This document shows, piece by piece, positions 19,778-27,374 of a DNA stretch of 64,000 nt. The notes under the pieces are model-generated. The model had not been told where the DNA came from and searched no databases. It worked only from the letters and a program-made list of their open reading frames with translations. The position numbers were made by a program, and so were the translations under genes. Within the stretch, counting starts at the first letter, position 1. Every line of letters starts with the position of its first letter. This DNA is from Hymenobacter persicinus (GTDB taxonomy: Bacteria; Bacteroidota; Bacteroidia; Cytophagales; Hymenobacteraceae): positions 1 to 64,000 of the forward strand of contig NZ_SEWE01000027.1 in NCBI RefSeq assembly GCF_004167665.1. The letters run 5' to 3'.

Positions 19778-20151
19778 AGTGGATAAGGCGCCGGAGTTAT
19801 AAACAGGGCTGAAAACTTGTGTACAAGTCCCGGTTTATGCACCGTCTATCAACAGGGGGTGTTGATACTAAACAATTGTTTATCAAGCTATTATTTCGAT
19901 TATCCCCAATCCACAGCGTTATCCACGAATCCCCAATCCACAGGTTTTGCGCGGTGTGGATTAGCCCGTTTTTGAGGGAAAGTTTTCCACTGCTGTCCAC
20001 ATCGGCTGGGTGGATAAGCTGGGCTGCTAGGGAGGGGAAAGCGCCAAAAAAACTTATCCGCTATTTGTCCACGGGTTGTCCCCAGGTTTCCCCATTGTTA
20101 TCCACAGATTACGCCCGGCGCCGCTAAGCCCGTGGAAAAAGCTGTGGAAAA
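19778..20151. promoter_or_regulatory. DnaA-box cluster C right of the unwinding element
   Basis: Seven boxes in 374 bp in mixed orientation (see the oriC entry), one perfect (20098-20106). Further half-matches such as CAATCCACA (19907, 19934) lie between them. From 20152 to 20476 I see no gene or clear site. Confidence 0.7.
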
Positions 20152-20476
20152 AGTGGGGAAAATACGCTAGCTCCCTGAGGCATAAGCCCCCCATTGTGGA
20201 CATCTTTTGGGGCTGGGAACCCGACGGCTGATGTCGGACCAAATGACGCCCTTTGCTCCAGTGTTGGTGCCAGAGCCGTGGAAGGCCGCCGGCGCTACTG
20301 AACCCCGCCGTAACTAGCGGGCCAACCTCAACCGACAGCTGGCGCGACCTAGCCTGCCCGCACTGGGTGTTAACAGACCTGCTGTCGTCGGCAAGGGCCC
20401 TAAACAGACCAGCGGCCCCCGGAGCTACCGAAGGCCGCTGGACGGCAAAGAGTCGGCCCCGAGGCCGCGAGAAAAG

Positions 20477-22105
20477 CTAGAAGGCTACTTTGATGTCGCT
20501 TACTTCCCAGTTGGCGCGCACCTGCACCGTCTGGGGCGCCACGTACACGGGCTCGGGCAGCACGAGCAGCTTAGGGTCGCCGCCCCGCCAGGTACCGTTG
20601 CCGTCGGCGTCAATCAGCACCCGGATGCGGTAGGTGCCCGGAATCAGGTTGTCGAAGCGGAAGGTGCCCTTGGGGCTGTCGAGCACGGCCACGGGCTGGT
20701 AGCTGGCATCGACGAGCTGAAGCTGGTAGCGCTTGTACTTGGTTTGGATGGTGCCGGCCAGGCTGCCAAACGGCGACTCTTCCGTGACGGCCATCCGCAG
20801 CGGTTTCAGCCCCAGGCGCTGCCCGGTCGCCGATACTACCGCCGTGCTGTCCAGGTTCAGCGTCACCGTTTTCCGGGCCCGGGTGTTGAGCACCACGGTG
20901 AGCACCGTCCGGTCGGGGCTGAGCGTGGCTTCCTGGGGCGTCCGCAGCGGCCGACGCGTGAGCGAGTCTTCCACCAGCGTGCCCACGGTTTTGCCCGGCG
21001 TCAGGGGCTGCAGCGGGTCAGTGAACTGGTATTTTACCAGCCCCTGCCGGTACACGGCCCGGGGGCTGCCTTCCACGTTGTAGGCCGCCGGGCGCCGGCT
21101 CGGGGCATTGCCCGGAAAGCGCACGTTGATGGTGTCGCGGCCGGTATTGCCCACGCTGTCGGTGGCGGCCAGCACGTAGCGACCTTCCGTAAGAGCTGGC
21201 GTGCGCGAGAGCAGGATGGTCCGGCCCTTGTCGGTGATGGTGACGCCGTTGTTGAGCGTGGCCACGGCCGCGGGAGTAGCGGGGGCGAAAGGCGTCAGCA
21301 CGGCCTGCTGCACGCCTTCGTTGAGGCTAACCTTAAATTGGTTGAACGTGCCTTGCTGTCCGGTTATCAGAGCCCGGCGGGCATCGGGGCGCACGAGCAC
21401 GAAGTTCACCGAGTCCAGGACGGGGCGCACGGTCACCAGTTCGGGCAGGTAGCCAATCTGCTCCCCTTCGTCGTATCGGCCGTTCTGGTTTTTATCGGCC
21501 AGGGCGTAGATGCGGTAGCGGCCGGTCTTGACATTTTGCAGGGCGTAGGCGCCGGCTTTATCGGTTTGGACCAAGTAGTAGGGCTTGCCCCGGCGCACGT
21601 TGAGCGTGTCGGCCTCGGGGTAGAGCACCACCGACACTTCGCTGGCGGGCTGGTTAGTGAGCCGCATGATGGCCGTGCCCTTCACCGAACCCGAATCGAG
21701 GCGGGCGCCGGTGCTGAAGGCCAAGCTCACCCGGGAAGCCTTGTTGCTTTCCGTAATGTCGACCACGGCGTCGCGAAAGTTGAACGAGTAGGTGGTGTTG
21801 GGCTCGAAGGGCTTCTCGAAAAGCAGGGTAAAGGCGGAGCGCTCCTCCCGAATCTGGTACTTGTTGTCGGTGAGCAGCGGGGCCACGAGCAGGTTTTTGC
21901 TGAGGTCCTTGAGCTGAACGGGCTCCGAAAACTCGAGCCGCACCGACTGCTGCTTCACGTTGCGAGCCCCGTTGGCCGGGGAGGTGCTCACCAGCTTGGG
22001 CGGCGTCAGGTCGCGCGGGCCGCCCTGGGGCGAGCTGATGGTCGCGCAGCCGCTCAGGCCGGCCCCGGCGGAAAGCAAAAACAGCAGATTAGCGCGAGCG
22101 GACAT
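20477..22105 (-). CDS. Secreted lipoprotein with Big_5-type Ig-like domain
   Basis: This 542-aa lipoprotein has a signal peptide ending in a lipobox (LSGC, C at 20). Next comes a Big_5-like Ig domain with the typical PPKLVSTSPANGARNVKQQSV opening (about 35-135), often seen at the N-terminus of Bacteroidota surface lipoproteins. A carboxypeptidase-regulatory-like beta-sandwich follows (about 140-230, with GAYALQNVKTGRYRIYALADKN) and a similar module closes the protein (about 470-530, FRFDNLIPGTYRIRVLIDADGNG). It is probably exported and anchored by LspA/Lgt processing; no enzyme motif was seen. Its ATG overlaps the end of the upstream 114-aa gene by 17 nt, suggesting coupled translation. Confidence 0.85.
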   Translation of the reverse strand: MSARANLLFLLSAGAGLSGCATISSPQGGPRDLTPPKLVSTSPANGARNVKQQSVRLEFSEPVQLKDLSKNLLVAPLLTDNKYQIREERSAFTLLFEKPFEPNTTYSFNFRDAVVDITESNKASRVSLAFSTGARLDSGSVKGTAIMRLTNQPASEVSVVLYPEADTLNVRRGKPYYLVQTDKAGAYALQNVKTGRYRIYALADKNQNGRYDEGEQIGYLPELVTVRPVLDSVNFVLVRPDARRALITGQQGTFNQFKVSLNEGVQQAVLTPFAPATPAAVATLNNGVTITDKGRTILLSRTPALTEGRYVLAATDSVGNTGRDTINVRFPGNAPSRRPAAYNVEGSPRAVYRQGLVKYQFTDPLQPLTPGKTVGTLVEDSLTRRPLRTPQEATLSPDRTVLTVVLNTRARKTVTLNLDSTAVVSATGQRLGLKPLRMAVTEESPFGSLAGTIQTKYKRYQLQLVDASYQPVAVLDSPKGTFRFDNLIPGTYRIRVLIDADGNGTWRGGDPKLLVLPEPVYVAPQTVQVRANWEVSDIKVAF

Positions 22106-22433
22106 TGTAGAGCAGCAAAGTGGTCAGGGTAAGAACGGCAATGGCGCCCACAATGTGAAGCGCCGATTTCCGGGTTAGTTTCTCGTCTTCGTCGGGCGTC
22201 AGGGCCCCGGCCGCCGGCTGCACCTGCACCGTGTCGGGCCGGGCAGCGGTGGCCTTGGCCGTATCCGGCAACCAAACGGCGGGGGTGCCGCGCTGGTATA
22301 GGGGCCGGGAAGGCACCGGGGCGGCCAAAACCCAACGGGATGACTCTCTGGGCGTAAGCCCCTCCCCTACCCTGTGCGCCGCCAGCCGCATTCCGACCAG
22401 CAGCAGCAGCAAGGGCAAGGCAGGCGCGGCCAC
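22089..22433 (-). CDS. Small membrane-anchored protein, 114 aa
   Basis: This frame starts with GTG at 22433, 6 nt after the methyltransferase stop, and ends 17 nt inside the next gene, so it fits a three-gene operon. It has an N-terminal Leu-rich hydrophobic run (PALPLLLLLVGM), a Pro/Ala-rich middle, and one clear C-terminal membrane helix (about 91-109, ALHIVGAIAVLTLTTLLLY). I recognise no family. An internal ATG at 22391 is an alternative start. GC-rich DNA produces many open frames, so the support is position and the helix, not homology. Confidence 0.55.
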   Translation of the reverse strand: MAAPALPLLLLLVGMRLAAHRVGEGLTPRESSRWVLAAPVPSRPLYQRGTPAVWLPDTAKATAARPDTVQVQPAAGALTPDEDEKLTRKSALHIVGAIAVLTLTTLLLYNVRSR

Positions 22434-22439
22434 GGCAGC

Positions 22440-23342
22440 TTAGCGTTGGGCCGCAGCCACGTAAATCACGCTCGAATACAGCCCGTCATGCTCCTGGGCA
22501 AACTTATTCGACTTGTAGCCGGCCTTGAGCACCGTGAGCAGTCCGCCGCCGCGCTCGGCCTTGTGCTTCTCGCTGAGCATGCTCACGTAGTAGGCATCCA
22601 GGGGCAGGGGCAGCATTTCCCGCACCGTGAGCTTGTGCTTTTTGAGCAGCTGCTTCATGGTTTTGGGGCTGAAGTGGTAGAGGTGGCGAGGCACGTCGTA
22701 GGCGGCCCAGTCCTGGCGGTAGTGCTGGGCGTCGAGGCTTTCCACGTTGGGCACCGCAATGATGAGCACGCCGTCGGGCTTGAGCAGGCTTACCAGCTGC
22801 TGGAGCGTCTCGTTGAGGGTGTGAATGTGCTCGAGCACGTGCCAGAGCGTAATGGCGTCGAAGGAGCCTTGCTGGAAGTGCACGAGGCTCTCGGAGCCGA
22901 TGGGCTGCCCCACGCGCTGGGTGGCTTCCTCCCGGGCCCGGGGACTGGGCTCGTAGCCGCTTACCTGCCAGCCGTCGGTGCGGGCCGCGGCCAGAAAGTG
23001 CCCCGTGCCGCAGCCGTAGTCGAGCAGCTTGCCCTTGCGCGGGGCCAGCTTGTTGAGCAACGCCACCTTGCGGCGCATGGTAAAGAAGCGCGCGACCCGG
23101 TAAGCCTGGTTGATGACGCCCGTAGCCGCGCTGTTGTGCGACACGTAGTCGTCGGACTCGTAGTAGCGCCCGATATCGGCCACGCCGGGCCGGGGGTTGG
23201 TGAACTGGAACGTGCAGGCGTTGCACTGCACAATGGCAAAGCTTTCCTTGCTCACCGACTTATCCTCGACCACCAGCTTGTTGCGGAAGTCGGTTTTGCC
23301 GCATACCGGGCACGTTTCTACTCGTTCGTACACTGTGTTCAA
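22440..23342 (-). CDS. Class I SAM-dependent methyltransferase with zinc-ribbon-like N-terminus
   Basis: In this 300-aa protein, C11-x2-C14 and C40-x2-C43 form a four-cysteine zinc-ribbon-like head, followed by a Methyltransf_23 fold. The SAM-binding motif is LLDYGCGTGHF (about 107-117), with an acidic ITLWHVLEHIH block (motif III region) and a late PNVESLDA. This architecture is common in sugar or polysaccharide methyltransferases of Bacteroidota, but the substrate is unknown. The frame opens with TTG at 23342; GTG at 23333 is equally possible. It probably heads the operon with the 114-aa protein and the Ig-like lipoprotein. An inverted repeat lies directly upstream. Confidence 0.85.
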   Translation of the reverse strand: MNTVYERVETCPVCGKTDFRNKLVVEDKSVSKESFAIVQCNACTFQFTNPRPGVADIGRYYESDDYVSHNSAATGVINQAYRVARFFTMRRKVALLNKLAPRKGKLLDYGCGTGHFLAAARTDGWQVSGYEPSPRAREEATQRVGQPIGSESLVHFQQGSFDAITLWHVLEHIHTLNETLQQLVSLLKPDGVLIIAVPNVESLDAQHYRQDWAAYDVPRHLYHFSPKTMKQLLKKHKLTVREMLPLPLDAYYVSMLSEKHKAERGGGLLTVLKAGYKSNKFAQEHDGLYSSVIYVAAAQR

Positions 23343-23440
23343 TTATGAATTCTGAATTATGAATTCTGGATTGGGAGGCTGCCCACGCGGGGTGGGTACC
23401 CGTTCAGAATGTATAATTCAGAATTCTCAATTCATAATTA
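23341..23440. repeat. AT-rich inverted repeat, AATTATGAATTCTG family
   Basis: The left arm (23341-23368) pairs with the right arm (23404-23440, running into the last codons of mnmG) apart from a short insertion. Both are built from AATTATGAATT and GAATTCTG units. It fills the gap between mnmG and the methyltransferase gene. Confidence 0.65.
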
Positions 23441-25306
23441 CCGCCCAAGGTACACCATCAGCACCGAAATGTCGGCCGGCGACACCCCGCTGATGCGGGC
23501 GGCCTGGCCGATGGTTTCGGGCTGCACCTTGAGCAGCTTTTCGCGGGCCTCGTGCGACAAAGCCGGCATCTGCTGGTAGTCGAGGCGGCCCTGGATGACG
23601 AAGTTTTCCAGCTCGGCCACCCGGGCCGCCTGCTGGTTTTCCTTCTCAATATACGACTCGTACTTGATGGCAATAACGGCCTGCTCGAGGCTGTCAGGCT
23701 GGTAGGGGGCCAGGGCCAGGGTCAGATTCGGCAGGGTGCGGGTCAGGTGCTCGAGCTCCAGGTTAGGCCGGCGCAGCAGGTTGATGGCCCGGGTCCGCTC
23801 GTGCAGGGTGGCCGAGCCCAGCTCTTCCAGCAAGGCGTTGATTTCACTGGGCTCGATGGCAAAGTTCTTCAGCAGCTCCACCACTTCCGTCGTTTCGCGC
23901 TGCTTCTGTTCCACCCGGAACAGCCGCTCGTCCGAAGCCAAACCCAGGGCGTGGCCCAGGGGCGTCAGGCGCAGGTCGGCGTTGTCCTGGCGCAGCAGAA
24001 TGCGGTGCTCGGCGCGGCTGGTGAACATACGGTAGGGCTCGTCGGTACCCTTGTTCACGAGGTCGTCGATGAGCACGCCGATGTAGGCCTCGCTCCTTTT
24101 CAGAATGAAGGGTTCCCGGCCGTGTACCTTGTTGTGGGCGTTGATACCGGCCATCAGGCCCTGGCAGGCGGCTTCCTCGTAGCCCGTGGTGCCGTTGATC
24201 TGGCCGGCGAAGTAGAGGTTTTTCACCCGCTTGGTTTCCAGCGTCAGGCTGAGCTGGGTCGGCGGGAAGAAGTCGTACTCAATGGCGTAGCCGGGGCGGA
24301 ACATCTTGGCGTTTTCGAAGCCGGCAATCTTGCGCAGGGCGCGGTACTGCACGTCTTCGGGCAATGACGAGCTAAAGCCGTTGATGTACATTTCCACCGT
24401 GCTGCTGCCCTCGGGCTCCACGAAAATCTGGTGGCGGTCCTTGTCGGCGAAGCGGTTGATTTTGTCTTCCACGCTCGGGCAGTACCGCGGCCCCAGGCCC
24501 TTGATGCGGCCCTGGAACATCGGCGACTTCTCGAAGCCTTCCTTTAGAATTTCGTGGACTTCCGCATTGGTGTAGGTGATGTAGCACGGGCGCTGCTTCA
24601 CCAGCCGGGGCGTGTCGAGGTAGCTGAACTTGCTGGGCACCTCGTCGCCGCCCTGCTCCTCCATCTTGGAGTAGTCGAGGCTGCGGCCGTCGACGCGGGG
24701 CGGGGTGCCGGTTTTCATCCGGCCCGTTTCGAAGCCCAGTTCCAGAAGCTGCTCGGTGATGCCGGTGCTTTTCTTCTCGGCCGCGCGGCCGCCGCCGAAG
24801 TTTTTCTCGCCGATGTGAATCAGGCCGTTCAGGAACGTGCCGTTGGTGAGCACCACCGACTTGCCCCGAAACTCGATGCCGAGCTGGGTTTTGACGCCCA
24901 CCACGGTGTCATTTTCCACCACGATGCCCGTGACGGATTCCTGCCAGAAGTCCACATTCAGGGTTTGCTCGAGCGTGGTGCGCCACTCCTCGGCAAAGCG
25001 CATGCGGTCCGACTGCGCCCGGGGGCTCCACATGGCGGGACCCTTCGAGCGGTTCAGCATCCGGAACTGAATCATGGTCTTGTCGGTGATGATACCCGAC
25101 TGCCCGCCCAGCGCGTCGACTTCGCGCACAATCTGGCCCTTGGCCACCCCGCCCATGGCCGGGTTGCACGACATCTGGGCGATGGTGTTCATGTTCATCG
25201 TCACCAGCAGCACCTTCGAGCCCAGGTTGGCGGCGGCGGCGGCGGCTTCGCAGCCGGCGTGGCCGGCTCCTACTACAATGACATCGTATTCTTCTTGCTG
25301 AAACAT
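23438..25306 (-). CDS. mnmG: tRNA uridine-5-carboxymethylaminomethyl modification enzyme MnmG (GidA)
   Basis: With MnmE, MnmG installs the cmnm5 group on U34 of certain tRNAs, using FAD and a folate donor. The 622-aa product starts [20 protein letters not shown], with the FAD-binding GAGHAGCE at 13-20. It has the family blocks [50 protein letters not shown] and [18 protein letters not shown]. The C-terminal helical domain ends [16 protein letters not shown]. The ATG at 25306 is preferred over the longer frame from 25354. gidA genes are frequent origin neighbours in bacteria, which fits the DnaA-box region about 5 kb away; mnmE is not present here. Confidence 0.96.
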   Translation of the reverse strand: MFQQEEYDVIVVGAGHAGCEAAAAAANLGSKVLLVTMNMNTIAQMSCNPAMGGVAKGQIVREVDALGGQSGIITDKTMIQFRMLNRSKGPAMWSPRAQSDRMRFAEEWRTTLEQTLNVDFWQESVTGIVVENDTVVGVKTQLGIEFRGKSVVLTNGTFLNGLIHIGEKNFGGGRAAEKKSTGITEQLLELGFETGRMKTGTPPRVDGRSLDYSKMEEQGGDEVPSKFSYLDTPRLVKQRPCYITYTNAEVHEILKEGFEKSPMFQGRIKGLGPRYCPSVEDKINRFADKDRHQIFVEPEGSSTVEMYINGFSSSLPEDVQYRALRKIAGFENAKMFRPGYAIEYDFFPPTQLSLTLETKRVKNLYFAGQINGTTGYEEAACQGLMAGINAHNKVHGREPFILKRSEAYIGVLIDDLVNKGTDEPYRMFTSRAEHRILLRQDNADLRLTPLGHALGLASDERLFRVEQKQRETTEVVELLKNFAIEPSEINALLEELGSATLHERTRAINLLRRPNLELEHLTRTLPNLTLALAPYQPDSLEQAVIAIKYESYIEKENQQAARVAELENFVIQGRLDYQQMPALSHEAREKLLKVQPETIGQAARISGVSPADISVLMVYLGR

Positions 25307-25415
25307 AGCGGGGAGCAGTAGCGCGCCAAGCGGCGCGCGTGAGCAGGTAAGCAAATCAGGCGTTGGAGGCTAACAGGAAAGGCGAACCACAAAGTTCGCG
25401 CGGCCCCGGAAACCA

Positions 25416-25440
25416 AAAACGCCCGCCGGAAGCGGACGTT
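25416..25440 (-). terminator. Terminator after the Ate-like gene
   Basis: AACGTCCGCT...GGCGGGCGTT on the minus strand (one mismatch), followed by TTTTT. It lies between the Ate-like gene and mnmG. Confidence 0.6.
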
Positions 25441-25531
25441 GCGCTGGAAAAGTAGGCAGGGAAAGCCGGCGCAACCCGCTCAAAACGTGCGCAAAGATAC
25501 GCACTTAGCGGCTTTTATGCGCGCGTCCCGT

Positions 25532-26260
25532 TTAGCCCTCGTCTTTCTCGGCCCAGGGCTCTTGCTGCCAATCATCCAGCAGGTCAGCGGCTTGGCGGTT
25601 GACTTCCTCCCAGGAGAAGGGCCGCCACCGTCGCAGCAGGCTGTCGAACACTTCCGTGGCGGCGGGGCAGGCGAAGAGCTTGTAGTCGAACTTAGGGTAG
25701 TTGTGGACCACGTAGCCGGGGTAGTAGTACTCGTGTTGCTGGCTGCGGGCATGCTCGATTTTGAGCAGCATCAGCAGCTTGCCCAGGCTGTATTTGCGGT
25801 AGGCCGGGTCGTAGAAGTTCATGATACCGGCCAGGCTGCGGTGCCCGCTGTCGAAGATGCCGGCCGCAATCAGGCGGGTGCCGTCGCGCACTTCCAGCAC
25901 GCTGGTGTCAAATACGTTGTGGGTGGCCCCGGCCAGCAGAAAAGCCTCCACCGTGGGCGGGGCATCGAAGGTAATGGACGCCCGGTAGGCCGCGTAGAGC
26001 GCCTCCAGCTCGGCCGTGAGCTCAAAAGGCCGGAGCGTGACCGTAAACCGCTCCCCTAGCCGCAGCAGCCGGCGCTGCTCGGGGCCGTAGTGCACGTTGG
26101 CCAGGGCCAGGCGCAGCCAGTGCACGGTATACACGCCGCCCTCAATGGGCAGAAACCGGCAGGTAAACAGGTCCTGGTGCATCCGGTAGTAGCCCTGGCT
26201 CAGGTAGAAGTCCAGGGCCCGGCCGGGAAGACTTAGCGGGGCAGATGGGGTAGCAGACAT
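25532..26260 (-). CDS. Arginyl-tRNA-protein transferase-like protein (Ate/Bpt type)
   Basis: This 242-aa protein resembles the C-terminal GNAT-like half of aminoacyl-tRNA-protein transferases, which add Arg or Leu to protein N-termini. The recognised blocks are AAGIFDSGHRSLAGIMNFYDP, then YRKYSLGKLLMLLKIEHA and YYYPGYVVHNYPKFDYK. The Cys-rich N-terminal domain of eukaryotic Ate1 is missing; only scattered cysteines (in FTCRF and FACPAA) are present. Bacteroidota commonly have this short form; its activity is not established to my knowledge. The ATG at 26260 (MSATPSAP) is the better start. Gene order Ate-like / YbeY / RsbW-like / DUF4175 is on one strand, but a terminator separates it from ybeY. 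Confidence 0.75.
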   Translation of the reverse strand: MSATPSAPLSLPGRALDFYLSQGYYRMHQDLFTCRFLPIEGGVYTVHWLRLALANVHYGPEQRRLLRLGERFTVTLRPFELTAELEALYAAYRASITFDAPPTVEAFLLAGATHNVFDTSVLEVRDGTRLIAAGIFDSGHRSLAGIMNFYDPAYRKYSLGKLLMLLKIEHARSQQHEYYYPGYVVHNYPKFDYKLFACPAATEVFDSLLRRWRPFSWEEVNRQAADLLDDWQQEPWAEKDEG

Positions 26261-26332
26261 ACGGCAATGGGGAAGATACTGCGCCAACCCCAAAGCCGGC
26301 CCCGGAAGTTTCGGCGGAGGGCTGAGAAACAA

Positions 26333-26358
26333 AAACGCCCGCGGGGCCGCGGGCGTTT
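26333..26358 (-). terminator. Terminator of the DUF4175-rsbW-ybeY operon
   Basis: AAACGCCCGCGG / CCGCGGGCGTTT, 12-bp arms 35 nt beyond the ybeY stop, with an A-run (T-run on the minus strand). Confidence 0.8.
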
Positions 26359-26392
26359 AGGGTGGTTTTCGGCGGGGCTGAGGCCGGCAGAG

Positions 26393-26884
26393 TTAAAAGG
26401 TGCGCAGCGACAGGCAGTAGTCCTCCTTCTTGCGCATGGCCGTCTGGCTGAGCAGATCCTTATCGGCGTAGCCCAGCAGGTGGAGTACGCCGTGAATCAT
26501 CACGCGGTGCAGCTCGTCGTGGAAAGCCAGGCCCAGCTGCTGGGCATTTTCCCGCACCCGCTCCACGCTGATAAAGATATCGCCTTCAATGATGTCGGCG
26601 TCGTCGGCGTTATCGAAGGTGATGACGTCGGTATAGGTGTCGTGGTCGAGGTACTCGACATTGACGCGGTGCAGATATTCGTCGGAGCAGAAGATGTAGG
26701 TGAGCTGCACGATTTCGTGCTCGTGCACGGCAGCAATGCGCTCAATCCAGGACGTGAGCGACTCAGCCTCGGCCAGCTCGAAATCCACATCTTCCACCAA
26801 AAACTCAATGCCGTGCGATTCGGACGACTGCTCGGGCAAGCCTTCGTTCATCTCATCCTCGGTTCCGGGAGGGTGTTGGTTCAT
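26393..26884 (-). CDS. ybeY: rRNA maturation endoribonuclease YbeY
   Basis: YbeY takes part in 16S rRNA 3'-end maturation and ribosome quality control. The 163-aa protein has the metal site HGVLHLLGYAD: His131 and His135 match HxxxH, but the third ligand position (His in E. coli HGxLHLxGYDH) is Asp141, which appears common in this phylum. Upstream blocks YIFCSDEYLHRVN and HDTYTDVITFD are typical. The ATG overlaps the stop of the RsbW-like gene by 4 nt (ATGA), so the two are translationally coupled. A later ATG at 26851 is less likely. Confidence 0.93.
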   Translation of the reverse strand: MNQHPPGTEDEMNEGLPEQSSESHGIEFLVEDVDFELAEAESLTSWIERIAAVHEHEIVQLTYIFCSDEYLHRVNVEYLDHDTYTDVITFDNADDADIIEGDIFISVERVRENAQQLGLAFHDELHRVMIHGVLHLLGYADKDLLSQTAMRKKEDYCLSLRTF

Positions 26885-27333
26885 GCCGCAGTTTCGGAAG
26901 AAACGGTATCGGAAGGCTCGTCGGCGGTGGTGGGCGCCAGGAAGAACGTGAGCTGCACATTGCGGCCGTCCTTGTTGAACTCCACTTCGTCGGCGAGGTG
27001 ACGGATCAGGAAGATACCGCGGCCCCCGGGGTTTTCCAGGTTTTCGGGTGCGGTGGGGTCGAGCAGGTTGTCGTAGTCGAAGCCGTCGCCCTCGTCCTCT
27101 ACTTCAAACTTCACCCGGTCCTTGTTCACGTACAGCGACAGGTAGACATTTTTGTCCTTGTCGAATTTGTTGCCGTGGCGGATGGCGTTATTCACGGCTT
27201 CCGTGACAGCAACCATGATGTTGCCATAGATATCATCTTCGATATGAAAGGTTTCTTTCGAGTTATCGATGAAACTTTCCACAACACGGATATTCTCAAC
27301 AAGGGAAGGAACCTGAATTTTGACCTGTTTCAT
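26881..27333 (-). CDS. RsbW/SpoIIAB-like ATP-binding protein (anti-sigma factor-type kinase)
   Basis: This 150-aa HATPase_c protein lacks any transmembrane or receiver domain. The N-box is EAVNNAIRHGNK (45-56), the G1 box DEGDGFD (80-86) and the G2 box GGRGIFLI (103-110). This is the serine kinase/anti-sigma regulatory factor type; in other bacteria it binds a sigma factor and is released by an anti-anti-sigma protein. Neither partner is adjacent. Instead it is 41 nt downstream of the DUF4175 gene and overlaps ybeY by 4 nt. The start is ATG. The partner could be encoded elsewhere, or the protein may have another role. Confidence 0.88.
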   Translation of the reverse strand: MKQVKIQVPSLVENIRVVESFIDNSKETFHIEDDIYGNIMVAVTEAVNNAIRHGNKFDKDKNVYLSLYVNKDRVKFEVEDEGDGFDYDNLLDPTAPENLENPGGRGIFLIRHLADEVEFNKDGRNVQLTFFLAPTTADEPSDTVSSETAA

Positions 27334-27374
27334 AGGTGGCTTAAAGGAGAGCGGGCGGTAAAATTAGCGGAACG

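Larger units (their letters stand above)
18263..20151. other. oriC: Candidate chromosomal replication origin (oriC)
   Basis: Fourteen DnaA boxes fall in 1.9 kb. Perfect TTATCCACA: 18302-18310 (+), 18328-18336 (-), 19444-19452 (-), 19699-19707 (+), 20098-20106 (+). One mismatch: 18263-18271 (+), 19427-19435 (+), 19452-19460 (-), 19778-19786 (-), 19900-19908 (+), 19919-19927 (+), 19955-19963 (-), 20009-20017 (-), 20143-20151 (-). A 43-nt AT-rich stretch with 3 G/C (19711-19753) follows a perfect box. Two small genes sit between the box clusters. mnmG starts about 5 kb to the right. dnaA is not in the window and gene orientation does not switch here, so the call rests on the box cluster and AT-rich element. 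Confidence 0.8.

Noticed and set aside
19819..20127. 102-aa plus-strand frame in the origin region
   Set aside because: Its repeated L-S-T residues are DnaA boxes (TTA TCC ACA) read in frame; it has no family features.
20152..20476. Possible gene or RNA right of the origin
   Set aside because: No frame with family features, no promoter box and no hairpin set that I can support.
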